From contig OZ020484.1 in NCBI GenBank assembly GCA_963971405.1, positions 16,430,001 to 16,494,000 of the forward strand: a stretch of DNA of 64,000 bases, given 5' to 3'. Positions 36,151 to 48,813 of the stretch are shown in pieces. A model generated the notes under the pieces. It was not told the origin of the DNA. It saw nothing but the letters and a program-made list of their open reading frames with translations, and did no database searches. This DNA is from Psococerastis gibbosa (taxonomy: Eukaryota > Arthropoda > Insecta > Psocodea > Psocidae). Numbering within the stretch: position 1 is the first letter of the stretch; every line of letters starts with the position of its first letter. Position numbers and translations under genes: made by a program.

Positions 36151-36495
36151 CAGGGACGCCGACGTGGGGGGGGGGGGGGGGCACGGTCCTCCTTGCCCCC
36201 GCAGAATAGTTTCTGGGGGGGGGGCTGCGCCCCCCCAGAAGCAAGAGCCCTTGGTCCAGTTTATTTATTTGCCTCCTTAATATTTCAAACATTAAGATAA
36301 AAATAAATCACATAATTTGGCATTTGCACCGTACCAACATTTAGAACCTTTTTCGCGCCGATTTTGTTCGTATAGCCTACTTTTCTGCATTATAGTTATT
36401 TTAAGTAACCATTTACCAATACATTTTCTTAATACTTTCCAGAGTACCGAATTTTAGCCCCCCCCCCCCAGAATTTTTAAAACTCGGCGTCCCTG
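36151..36495. mobile_element. hAT-type MITE, 345 bp
   Basis: Ends cagggacgccgac and ctcggcgtccctg; flanks tccttagt (36143-36150) and ttcttagt (36496-36503). Contains long G and C tracts that can pair with each other. Confidence 0.88.
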
Positions 36496-36598
36496 TTCTT
36501 AGTAACAAAAGTAAGGGTGCCTGTCGCCAAAAGATAGACAAGACGGAAACACCTGGAGAGTGAAACTCAAATTTTTCATATTCATTCTTGTACTTACG

Positions 36599-36683
36599 TT
36601 ATAATTAAAATAGCCACCCACGATAGTAGACTAGAGCATCTTGGTTCGATTGACTTGTGTACCTGAAAGGTACGGAGCTAAGG
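36599..36683. repeat. 85-bp direct repeat, left copy (other copy 37068-37152)
   Basis: ttataattaaaatagccacc ... ggagctaagg here and ttataattaaaatagccacc ... ggagcttagg at 37068-37152. Only two differences were counted (g/c and a/t). The pair abuts the foldback exactly, overlapping its end by two bases on the left. Confidence 0.92.
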
Positions 36684-37067
36684 CGCCCATTCCATTGACC
36701 GGCTAGGGCTATTTCCAAAAACAGTGACGTGTAAGCAGACATTCAAGACTTAGGTTGCGTTTCCATCGATCTCGCATTGCAGAATGCAAATGACATTGAC
36801 TGAAATTATAGAATTTTTCTTTTTATAGAAATCTATTAAAATGTGTGTACTTAACATATCCCATGACGCCATTTTTTAATTTTAGTTTGTTTGTTTGTGA
36901 TTTTACTGTATGATCATTGATCAATTTTAACTATGGCATAGAGGAAAATAAACATTTCCGTCAATTCTGCAATGCGAGGTCGTTGGAGACGCCACCTAAG
37001 TCTTGAATGTCTGCTACCACGTCACCGTTTTTGGAAATAGCCCTAGCCGGTCAATGGAATGGGCACC
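36682..37067. repeat. Foldback element, 386 bp, between 85-bp direct repeats
   Basis: ggcgcccattccattgaccg / complement, with an interior nearly equal to 23872-24263. Flanked by the direct repeats 36599-36683 and 37068-37152. Confidence 0.88.
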
Positions 37068-37484
37068 TTATAATTAAAATAGCCACCCACGATAGTAGAC
37101 TACAGCATCTTGGTTCGATTGACTTGTGTACCTGAAAGGTACGGAGCTTAGGAAATGGGTAATAATAATCCGGTATTAGTGGGCGCTCACATTGTGTACT
37201 TGGCTACCACCTTGCGGCGGCTTACCACACGTAAGCCTGCTGATCCTGACACAAACCACTAAAACCCCTTAACTGATTCAGCGATTCGGCTATTCCCACA
37301 ATTATTTATACTAATGACCGTACTAGTTTGTTATTATAATTTTAGCGAAATACGTGTAAATATGCAAATATAAAAGTCCATAACGATAAATCAGCAAAAA
37401 AAAGTTTTCCTACAATTTTACACTAAAAATGTTTTCCTATTTATTGTCAATTAGTAGATAGATAATATTATGTGTATTCCATAG

Positions 37485-38275
37485 TAAATAATTTTCCTAT
37501 GGTTAAATTTCGGATACCTCGACATCCCCTAATTGATCGATGGGATTGCATATTCACGAACGGGCAGAGCAATACATTACAACACAGTAATAATTACAGG
37601 GTACGCAAAGTATTGGAGCGTGAAGTATCCATAAATGCTTTGTGTGCTTGGCTTAGTATTAGAACAAAAAAGTCCTTATTTCTAAATTCTTCAGAAGATA
37701 ATTTTTCTACGAAATCAAATCTTTGTTTATGAAAGCAACCTGTTCAGTTTTGTAACTCTATTTAACACCTAAAACACGCCTGAATGTATAGTGGAATGCA
37801 TCGATAGAAAGGTTCCACAGAAGAATTATTTTTCAGGCATTTTTCATGAAAATTGAGTTAGCCTATTTTAATTTTGTTACCACCAGAAGTAAACTTTGCG
37901 TTTTGTTAACATTAATAACGACTACAATATGGGTGAGTATAGAAGAAATCGTTGGAGCCGTTTCAGACAATTAATTTTTTTAGCCGTTTCTGTAGGGTAA
38001 ACCCCCCCCCCCCCCCAAAACTTGAGTTATCCCAATATAGAAAAATGACCAATAGGTAGGTAGGTATTATTTTTGTAAACCTACATGTCAAATTTCATCA
38101 AAATTCACTGATTAGTTTGCCGGCAAATTCACGAACAGACAGACAGACAGACATTTCGTAAAAACCTTTTTTGGTTCCTGGGACCTCAAATCGTGTAAAT
38201 CCGTTGAAATCTCGGAGTCGAAAATTTTTACCACCACGAAGCTTTCCTAATACTACGTAAAAATAGGAAAGCAAA
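37485..38275 (-). repeat. (TGTC)-type repeat copy, minus strand
   Basis: gtaaataattttcctatggt at one end, acagacagacagacatttcg at 38137-38156 and taaaaataggaaagc at the other. Confidence 0.7.
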
Positions 38276-38584
38276 AATTTAAACAGGAGTCGCGACTTCA
38301 GCCGTCGAAAAGGTGTTTAACTAAATATTTAACTAAAAGATTGAGCCCCTTCGCGTCACAGAATTCTGACTGACAATGCGTTCATTAACTGTGACATCTC
38401 GTGCAGATTCACCTCAAGTGACGCTGCTTGGTCTAAGAAAGGTAAACTTGTCAAGGGACCTGGGGAATACCGACACGTGGAATCATAATTAATCTGGAGC
38501 AGATCGATAACCTTTGTTCGATTAATTACTAGCTCTGTTCATTATCGTGCCAAACACAACTAATGTAATGAATCAGCAGAATCC

Positions 38585-38700
38585 GGGATGACAGGCCGTG
38601 GTCGTTCTGAAAGCGTACTTCTAAACGTTCCATCAACATCTGCGGTCGACATCTTCAGTGGAATTGCGTAGACTTCTAAGATTATATCTCGGAGGCTCAG
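38585..38700. repeat. Interspersed repeat, copy 2
   Basis: ggccgtggtcgttctgaaag, ccatcaacatctgcggtcga; partner of 24945-25080. Confidence 0.6.
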
Positions 38701-39119
38701 CAGCAACAGTAATAATGAGTTTTAATTTGTAAAGAATTTTTCGAGGACCTGCATTTTGGCAGATGCCAACGTCACTCATTTTGAAAGTCTGGTACGTCGG
38801 CTATCTCAGAACCAACCTAATAATTTTGGTATGTCAGAGCGCGCATATAATTCAGGCTAATGAATGATCAAGCTTTAATTAAATATTGCCGGAATTGGGA
38901 AAGTAAAAAGTTGTAAGAATTTTTATAATCGGATTTTGGGGAGGGAGTAAAGTTATAAAACAAACGGAATGAGTATCATGATTAATGCTGCGGACGATTC
39001 TTCTAATTACGCCTCTTTCGCAACTCTTTTTTTTTCACCAGTTGGAACATTATTTTGCTTTGGTTATATACAGTGGCGCCAAAAAACATATCAGTGCCAT
39101 TTTGAATAATCTAAATCCC

Positions 39120-39290
39120 AATGAATAAATAAATAAATAAATAAATAAATAAGGACTTTTTGTTCTATTACTAAGCCAACCTAGCGGAGTTAGGGCTATA
39201 AAGCCCTCTCTTACACTCAACTAGGAAGGCCCGGGACCGCCTGCTTTACATGCCCTCCGAAGCATGGCCAGAAAATGTAGCAAGTGTATG
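39120..39290 (-). repeat. Interspersed repeat with (TTTA)n tail, copy 2
   Basis: (AAAT)8 at 39123-39152, then aagccaacctagcggagtta and cgaagcatggccagaaaatg as at 28345. Confidence 0.7.
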
Positions 39291-40636
39291 ATGTAGTAAA
39301 TGAATGCCAGCTGACACTGCAGGCCACAAGAAATTTTACAACAATCTTTTCTACAATTTTTATGTAAAACAAGGCCCTAATCGTAAAATGTCAGGCATCC
39401 ATAATACTTTTCTGCGATAGCAATAGTCACTACTAATAATAACAAATCTACGGGTCACAAGCGGGGCAAAAGAAAATTTTCACTTTCTACATTAACCTGA
39501 CTATAGAATAACTAATAAGGTACATTGAATTTCAGAAGAAGTCTGTCTTTAATCAAATCAATTAGTGAACCTTGTTTTAAATATATTTAGGAAAATGGTA
39601 GGATTAGAATTTAGAAGAAAGTATACCAATACATAAATTGCTAACATAATTTCAATAAATCATTGGAGGGTACATTTTGGCAAATCTCAACGATTTCGAT
39701 AGGTACCTTTTAAGGAGATTCATCTACCTATTGAAATGGCGACCAATGTTCGACTTTCGGAAAATTTCTTCAAAACTTTTCGTTTCATGACCCCCTGAGC
39801 CTAAAACCACCCTCCGTTCAAAATGTTATATATAATTAATATTTATGCATGTATTTACGATTTGGTGTATATATGTATGTACTGTATATCGATTTTAGGA
39901 AACACTCTAACTTCCGTAAATATTATCCAATTTTGTTGAAACTTGGTACAAAAATTGATCATCGGTCAGAGCCGAAAGGGATTTTTTTAATTATTTAGAC
40001 GAAGCACCAGCAACAATTAGATCTTGTCATCCAGCCGCAGGTTAAACATCTCAGAAGACGCAAAGGTAGACTGCAAGTCGTCATTTTTAGACCAAACGAA
40101 GAGTTTATTCCAAAAGCCCCCAATAAAAAAAACTTTAAGGCATTATAAAAGCAATCATCGAAAATATAGTAGTGAAGTTATATTTGAAAACAATATTGCT
40201 ATATTGGCGGCATGTAACAATGACTCAAGGGGCAGATAACCCGTATTGGAAATTTGAATTCGACTATACAAGGGAAAAAGATCCGTGGAATTGAGATCAG
40301 AAAAAGGGAAGGTAGAAGCACAAATTGAAGAAGGGCTGAGAAGGGTAGAAAGGGGGGGGGGGGCTGGAGAGTGTCCTCGTTTGTCTTGTCCTGCTACGGG
40401 GAGTAATCTTACGAAATCAGCACATTAGCTCAGACCTGAGAATACCGACAAGTTTTACACCTGATTATAAGGGTTGCTTGGGTTCTTTGAGGTCATTACC
40501 CTCTCCATTCTTCCCCGTCTCTTTTTGTTCCCAAGTGAAGTGATCTGATTAACATTACGGAGTTTCTTTCTATCAAATATATTTTCAATTCAACATTTTT
40601 AGGTAGCTTCCCAGCATAATGGCATTTTATTGTTGA

Positions 40637-40950
40637 GACTCAGATGAAGTGTCTAAGACGGATTGCTTGTCGAACAAGGTGGAACCGAAATCGAAATGAC
40701 CGCATTAGACAAGAACTGCAAGTGGATTCTATAGACAGAAGAATGGAGAATAAGCAGCTGCAAAGGTTCGGCCACGGCCAATGACGATAATAGGAGCATA
40801 GGGCCAAAGCAAGGCCACAAGGTAGAAGACCCACCGGCAGACTGAGGACAACTCTCGAAGAAAGGATTAAATAACTCGCCGGTGCAAGAAGAAAAACAAT
40901 GTCCGAGCTCAAGGCGCTGCGCACACGGCACTAAGGAGGAAGAAGAAGAA
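40637..40950 (+). pseudogene. Short LINE insertion with perfect 16-bp target duplication
   Basis: ggcattttattgttga occurs at 40621-40636 and 40951-40966. Between them the plus strand reads ETQMKCLRRIACRTRWNRNR, then IRQELQVDSIDRRMENKQLQ, then GRRPTGRLRTTLEERI, the C-terminus of an RTE/jockey-like RT with a few stops, ending in gaggaagaagaagaa. It is a 314-bp severely 5'-truncated copy; the perfect duplication implies a fairly young insertion. Confidence 0.88.
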
Positions 40951-41787
40951 GGCATTTTATTGTTGAAAAAATCAACGTTACAATTTGGTAAAATTTTGTT
41001 TCCGTAGTTGCCTGTATATATTGAACAACATGTGCTGTTCACTTCGTCACCCGTCACGTCATCTCGAATATCATCGAACCCTCGCGATCTGTCAAGCCAG
41101 TTTATCTTCTCCTAAAATAATACTCTTAATTTCGATGAAGGGGAGAGTGCTGAGGAGCCCTTGAGGGTTTTTATGGGACAAATATGCCAGCAATTGGGAA
41201 TTAGATTATGTTTTTATGTTTAACTAAGTAGAGCTGGGCCAATGGGGGAAAAAGTTTTCCCGGAATATCAGTTATGTCTTAATGGAAATGAGCGTGAATA
41301 CTTTGCGGCAGCACGAGATGCTGGGGGTAAAAGAGTTATTGGGTGGACTGGCATGTACAGGGGTGGATAAGCTATACTTTACTTTTGCGGGGCAAGAGCC
41401 TGCGGTCAAGTTGGTCTCGGCCGCATCTGTCGTTTTTTCCCCAGTCTTTGTTTGTTAAGCGATGGTGTTTGCCCAGTGCTCAGCAACTACTGTAATGAGG
41501 GGCTTTTACGTATGCCAGTTGGCCCGTCTCTTCCCCCTCCCTGTATTTATTTCTTAGCACACAGCACGACACACAAATAGAGCATGGTCAGTTGGACGTT
41601 TCAACTTTCAGCTTACCTGAGGTAAACAATTTCCATTTATTAGACTCTATCTGTGGATAAAGGATGGATTAAGTTGTGGTATTTGGATGAATTTTGACGA
41701 GCCCAGTGCTTAGACAAGCAATTGTTTCAGCAGCCACAGCACTAACGGGAAATAATAACTTACATGCGGAACTGTTTAAACCATTTT

Positions 41788-41912
41788 TGTGCGAGTCTTT
41801 ACACGCCATGCGATCGGAGACGTGTCGTAACTCAACACGGGTACTAACCTAGAGAGGCAACTGAAAAGGTCAACGATCGGATACATTCATTAAATTGTTT
41901 GTATGCGATTAA
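41788..41912 (+). repeat. Interspersed repeat, inverted partner of 24684-24800
   Basis: tgcgagtctttacacgccat, ggagacgtgtcgtaactcaa and cggatacattcattaaattg. Confidence 0.6.
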
Positions 41913-42121
41913 TCTTAAAATTAATCTAAAAAAAAAAAAAAAAAAAAACGGTATTGAAACTAATCCACTTGAAAGCAGCAGACATTGAACTATTTTATCC
42001 TTTTGGGCCCAATAGAGCTCAGGAAAAAATTCCCAGCACCTACGTTTAGCATAAGCAACAATAAACAGCAATTAATCTCTGACGACGAACAATTAGTAAT
42101 TTAATTCACATTCCGCTTTAA

Positions 42122-42617
42122 GAGGGTACGTTCCGTAGGATATAGGTACCCCAAAATCCGTTGTATTTACAAACTTCTTATTATTTATTTAATTAACAAA
42201 GCAAGATATTAAATATTTGGCTTATTTAAGTTGCAGAAGACAACTTCATACATCATATAATAGGGTATTTTAAAACTTTGGTATTGTAACTTTATCCTAA
42301 AAATGATTGAGGCCTCAAATTTAACGTAAAATAGATACCATGAAAAAACTATAATATCAAAAATTAATAATACCCTATTATATGATCCATAACGTAGTCT
42401 TCTACAACTTAAATGAACCAATATTTTAATAACTTGCTTAGTTACCGAAATTAGAGGATGTATAAAAACTGGGTTAATTTAATGTCAGTGTCATATATAC
42501 CATATAATACTGCAATATAATGTCTAAAACTTGCTTGGTTAATGAAATAAAACATAAAAAGTACCCTATTAAATTTCAATCTGCCAATGTCCTATGGGAT
42601 GTAGTTACAGTACACTC
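42122..42617. mobile_element. Palindromic element flanked by TTAA, copy 1
   Basis: TTAA at 42118-42121 and 42618-42621; ends gagggtac / gtacactc (imperfect); inner inverted repeat catcatataatagggtattt / aataccctattatatgatcc. Contains the small retroposed insertion 42444-42527. TTAA targets are used by piggyBac-type elements, although the termini lack the usual CCC. Confidence 0.65.
42444..42527. mobile_element. Deleted copy of the tRNA-loop hairpin element (84 bp)
   Basis: accgaaattagaggatgtat at the start and taatttaatgtcagtgtcat in the tail match 32198-32413; the tRNA-like loop and second arm are absent. aacttgcttagtt (42431-42443) and aacttgcttggtt (42528-42540) are a 13-bp target duplication. 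Nested in the TTAA element 42122-42617. Confidence 0.8.
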
Positions 42618-43554
42618 TTAAGTCCCGTAAGTCAATTTATATTCATTTGGGTTTATTTAGATTATTAATTTACACTTATTCCCGGATAAGTTATTCTTTA
42701 GTGGCTGTTATACACTACAATATTTGCAATAAATATATCAATTTTGATTTTGTCTATCAAAGTCCCGACAATTAAAAATAAACATGACCAAGACTGATGA
42801 CACTATAAATTGAATTATACTAGTAATCCGGTATATCGATTGAAACAATGCACTTTTTTTTATCTTATCTAGTTGCTGGATCCCAGAGCTTAACAAATAC
42901 TCGAAAAGTTTTCAGAACTGGAGCTTGTTGAAAATTCAAAAGCTGTGGGGAAACTCGGTCCTCTTTCATTCAGAGCGTGTAATTTCAAATTAATGCCCTC
43001 TTCCTGATTTTCCCGCAAGGTAGTGTTGAAAGAATTGCGCTGGAAATTCCCTCAATTTATCCTATTATGGTCGTAAAATTGTTTGTAACTAACACCGGTG
43101 ACTTTTTTCTTTTGCTGTTTATTTATTTTTTAGTTAGTGATTTACACAGTACCTTAATGGATTGAGTTACCCACAATTTCCTTAAAATATTCGTGGGGAT
43201 TTGAAATTAATTTGAGGAATTTTTCGATTTCATTCCATCATCCATATTCAATTCAAGGCATTAATTAAATACTAATACTAGTTTACATGTATGTTGTACT
43301 TCACAATACCGTACGCCAACAGCTAACTAAGAAATGTAAGCTAATAGAAATTTTAACTGACGAGCGATTCTTTCTTTCTTTCTTATAGTGCTATAGTACA
43401 ACAGCTCAACAGTGTTTTGACTGGCTTACGACAAAACTCACAAGTCAATCATTGCACCTATTTCTATGGGAATCGTATGATTTAGACCTGGATAATTAAT
43501 CACCTAATGTAATTTTTTTGTTATCTATAGGTTAGTACTTAGTAGTACGTAGGC

Positions 43555-44110
43555 TATAATTCGTGATTTCGAGGTTTCAACGGATTGCAACGTTTTGAGG
43601 TCCCAGGAACACATACGAAATTTACGTCTGCCTGTGCATCGGTTTGTATGGACAAACTTTTGTTTTTGATGAAATTTGGCAAGTAGCTTTAAAAAAAACA
43701 TATCTCGGTTATTTTTTCTCAATGTTGGTAGGTTTAAAGTTTAAACTCCCTCCCCTCTTTTAAAAAAATGAAAAAACTTTTATTTCTCAAAGAACGATTC
43801 ATTTAAATTACCATTCATTATTTCATTGTAGTGTTGTCGTTTTAAATGTAAACAAAACCTACTGGGCCGCTTCCCCCTTGATAGTTGAGTTCTGGGGACA
43901 AAACTATTTAAAAAAAATTATCCCTCTGGCAATGAAATTTTTCTATCAAACAATTCAATGGTTTATGATAGGGAAAATTGTTGCAGCGGAGAATCTTTTT
44001 TTTGCCGAAGATATATAATTGGAGCTACTTATAATTATTTATTACTCATAATTATCGATTATTATATTAAGTTAAGTGATAAATTGGAAAGGATGTACTT
44101 GCACAGATTC
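43555..44110 (+). repeat. Degenerate (TGTC)-type repeat copy
   Basis: gatttcgaggtttcaacgga, gttttgaggtcccaggaaca and aatgtaaacaaaacctactg; the microsatellite part is eroded. Confidence 0.55.
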
Positions 44111-45704
<1,594 letters not shown>

Positions 45705-45728
45705 TAACAGCAACTATGCCGGATTAAC

Positions 45729-45915
45729 CAAGGGCGGATTTTGCCTCCAATTTAGGGGGGGGTCAGTGGGCAGGTTCAGTGGATTATAACATTAAAAAAC
45801 ATAATAATTTTTAATTCCCACTGTAATACCATTGTTATCTAGTGTAAGTTAATTTTTATTTTTTTTTTGGGGGGGGGGGGTTCCGGACCCTCTAACCCCC
45901 CTAAATCCGCCCTTG
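45729..45915. mobile_element. hAT-type MITE, 187 bp, 51 bases past a COE splice donor
   Basis: Ends caagggcggattt / aaatccgcccttg and perfect TSD ggattaac (45721-45728, 45916-45923). Located in the COE intron just after exon 45596-45677. Confidence 0.93.
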
Positions 45916-46496
45916 GGATTAACCATGGGCACTTGGGGCACAGGCCTACGACCCCCTAAAAAAATCCTAAAATTCCGACCCCCACAAACGATATTTTTTT
46001 TAAGAAAAAAAATTAAAAGTTGAAAACAATTTCTAAACAAAGTTTTGAAATTAGCGGGAAATTAAAACTTTTTTTTGCTGCAATGTTGGTAGACAGAGTT
46101 TGCACCCACGGCCCCCACATATCTTGGGCCTCGGCCCCACAGGGGTATGAAAATAATGAGACAAGATGCATAAAGGTAAATCCTCTGCAAATTACCTATC
46201 TGGAAAGGATAAACAAATTAAATTGGCAGGAGTTGATGATTACCTATTTATATATTAAAATCACAAATCAGCTACTATCTTGTTGCAAACGATAACCCCA
46301 AGTCAATCACGAATGGTAGTAACTTACTTGCAAAAATCTAGACCAATAACGTCTATAACTATAACGACTATGTACAAAGGAAGTAGTACTTGTAAACTCA
46401 CGTAAAACTAGTGTGTTTGAAAACAGTCTATAACAAATGCATGAGGCAACATATCTCATTCAGCAGTTTAATTGTTGTTTATTTTTTTTTTATTTT

Positions 46497-47238
46497 TTGG
46501 CTTTCCAATTCATACGATGGTCAACATGTTTGATATCGGGATTTCAATGGATTTACACGTTTTGAGGTCCCAGGAACCCCAAAAAGTGGTTTTTACGAAT
46601 TGCCTACCTATCTATCTGTCGGTGTGTTGGTTTGTTCGTCGATTTGTGGGCAAACTACTCGGAGGATTGTAATGAAATTTGGCGTGTATGTTCAATAAAT
46701 TCATACCTCTAGACCGTTAATTATTATTTTGGGCTAACTGAATTTTGGGGGCTTCAAAAAAAAGTCTAAAACAATTATTTCTCAAAAACGGCTCCAACGA
46801 TTTTTTTTTTTCTTAATTCACATAAATTATATTGTAGTCGTTATTAATGTCAACAAAACCCAATAGGTAACTTGCCCCTAGATTCTAGGGGCAAAAAGTT
46901 AAAAATCACAACCGTCATAAAAAAAATTTCTGCGGAACCTTTCTATCGATGCTTTTTTACTTAAGGAATGTTTTAGGTGTTAAATAGAGTAACAAAACGG
47001 AACAGGTTGCTTTCCCAAATAAAGGTTTCTGTTTTGTATCGTAATATATTAGTCTGCCCATTCATGGCTATGCCATCGTCCGTCCCAGCAATCAATTTAG
47101 TGCTTTGGGATACTGAAACTCGAAATTTAAATCTCAGCCGAAATTTAACCATTAACCAAAGAACTATTACAGTACCTATCCTAATTGGTAAGTACTAAGT
47201 AGGAAAGCATGTACGGGTTCACTCGTACCGGTTCTTTG
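46497..47238 (+). repeat. (TGTC)-type repeat copy in the COE intron
   Basis: tggctttccaattcatacga, gttttgaggtcccaggaacc, tgtcaacaaaacccaatagg and the end caggaaagcatg-like ggttcactcgtaccggttct (47217-47236). Confidence 0.7.
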
Positions 47239-47247
47239 ATCCATTAA

Positions 47248-47637
47248 GAGTATAAGTCACGTAGAAAATTGGCCCCCCAAAATTAAATACTTTTCATTTT
47301 TTTATCTAATTAACTCAGCAAGTTATTAAAAATTTGGCTCATCTAAGTTGTAGAAGACTACTTCGTGCATCATATAATCGGGTATTTTTACTTTTCAGTT
47401 TTGGAGTTCTTCCAAAAATCCCAGAATACGCGTAATTTTAGTCCGTTCTGGTATATTTATGAAAGAACTAAGGTACCAAAAATTTAATATTTCCTATATT
47501 ACATAATGCATGAAGCAGTCTTCTACAACTTCCATGAGCCAAATCTTTAATGACTTCCTTTGCTAATTAAATTAAAAAATAAAAAGTCAATAAAAAACCA
47601 AATTTTGGGGTGCTCATTTTCTACGTAGCATGTCCTC
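47248..47637. mobile_element. Palindromic element flanked by TTAA, copy 2
   Basis: TTAA at 47244-47247 and 47638-47641; ends gagtataagtcacgtagaaa and the complement of tttctacgtagcatgtcctc. Inner motif ttgtagaagac / gtcttctacaact. Same family as 42122-42617 and 51250-51628. Confidence 0.7.
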
Positions 47638-48142
47638 TTAATGTTATTAGGTTTAAAAAAAATCTAGTAGTAGTGGTAAATTGTTTCAATGAGACAATGA
47701 ATTTCTCGACGCAAAATTAAAATTGCTCCCTTACCAAAAGGCACTAATCAAAACACGAAGGAGAAGAGTGAAAAACGGGGTACACGGGCGGTGAAATTGG
47801 ACCGCTTCCTCCTCCTGAATGAAATCGACCAAATTAATTATATGAGAGTTTTCAGTTTTTATGAGCGGCACTCGAGTGAAGAATTTATGAAACCCCGCAT
47901 GATTTGCTTATCAACTTTCATCACTTTTCCCCTTCCCTTGTAGGCATTCGGCCGGTTGTTGGGTTTGGAACCTTTGTGAAGTCGTATGCAAGTATCAGGT
48001 GTAGCCCGTCTAGCGGGAGTAGCTACGATGTTAATTATTATATACAGGATAAAGCTAAAACCAGTGGCGGAGCGTGCATGTAAGGTGGGCAATGCCGCAT
48101 TACACTCAACAAATCCTTAGAATGTATTAAGAGCTTCGTTGA

Positions 48143-48813
48143 CAGGCACGTAGCGAGGAATTTCGGAAGGGGGGATTCAATTTTTTTTTTTTTTTAATCC
48201 AAAACCTAATACAAGCCTTATATGTGGTAAATCGGTGCAAAATTAAAACCTGGGAGGATATATATAGCAATAATACTATATATATCCTATATCTATATAA
48301 ACCTGCTGGGAGGATTATTAATAATGACGATCATCAGCGGCAAATATAAAAAGAATATATTTCTTACAAAAAACACTAATTATTAACCTTATTAGATATT
48401 TAGAGAAGCAGTCTCCTGTTTGTTTGGGCCATTAAGTCCAGAACATCTTCGGCACTTGGCGCTATTTCAGCATGGACTGATAAAAGTGCCAAACCCGTCA
48501 ACTTCTCGTTGCTCATCCTGTTTCGGAGGCAATTTTTGATCCGTTTTAAAGTGGAGAAGCTCCGTTAAACGGACGCAGTTGACGAGGTTGTGTGTTAATA
48601 GCCACGACGGAAATATTATGCGCGGACGCGCCAAATCAATATTTCTTTTAGTTTACTTTTACTTTTATTAGGTACTGTTGTACTTAATTTTATTTCCTAA
48701 ATATTACTGTAAATGTTTGAAACTACAGGAAAGGGGGGCACCCTGTTATTTGGGTGACCACAGGAAGGGGTGGGGGTATAACTCCCCCAACCCTCCCCCT
48801 CGCTACGTGCCTG
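48143..48813 (-). mobile_element. hAT deletion derivative with transposase remnant, perfect 8-bp TSD
   Basis: Ends caggcacgtagcgagg / cctcgctacgtgcctg (16 of 16) and TSD ttcgttga (48135-48142, 48814-48821). Unlike the MITEs it retains coding sequence at 48400-48582. It sits inside the element 48062-49054; the relative at 18738-19143 shows the empty site. Confidence 0.93.
48400..48582 (-). pseudogene. hAT transposase C-terminal (dimerisation region) fragment
   Basis: Minus-strand codons read STASV-stop-RSFSTLKRIKNCLRNRM, then SNEKLTGLALLSVHAEI, then APSAEDVLDLM, AQTNRRLLL and a stop at 48402-48400. TASxERSFSTLKRIKxxLR ... RLxxLxLLxxH is the conserved hAT C-terminal dimerisation signature of ZMYM-type/KIAA hAT transposases. 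The Glu codon of VERSFS is now TAA. Everything upstream is gone, so the copy is dead, but it identifies the parent family. Confidence 0.85.

Larger units (their letters stand above)
39291..42117. other. Mostly unique DNA
   Basis: Contains the LINE 40637-40950, a G tract at 40350-40362 and the repeat 41788-41912; no gene seen. Confidence 0.45.

Noticed and set aside
45925..46140. Second hAT-like element next to 45729-45915 (catgggcacttgggg ... ctcggccccacagg)
   Set aside because: Ends do not pair convincingly and no target duplication was found.
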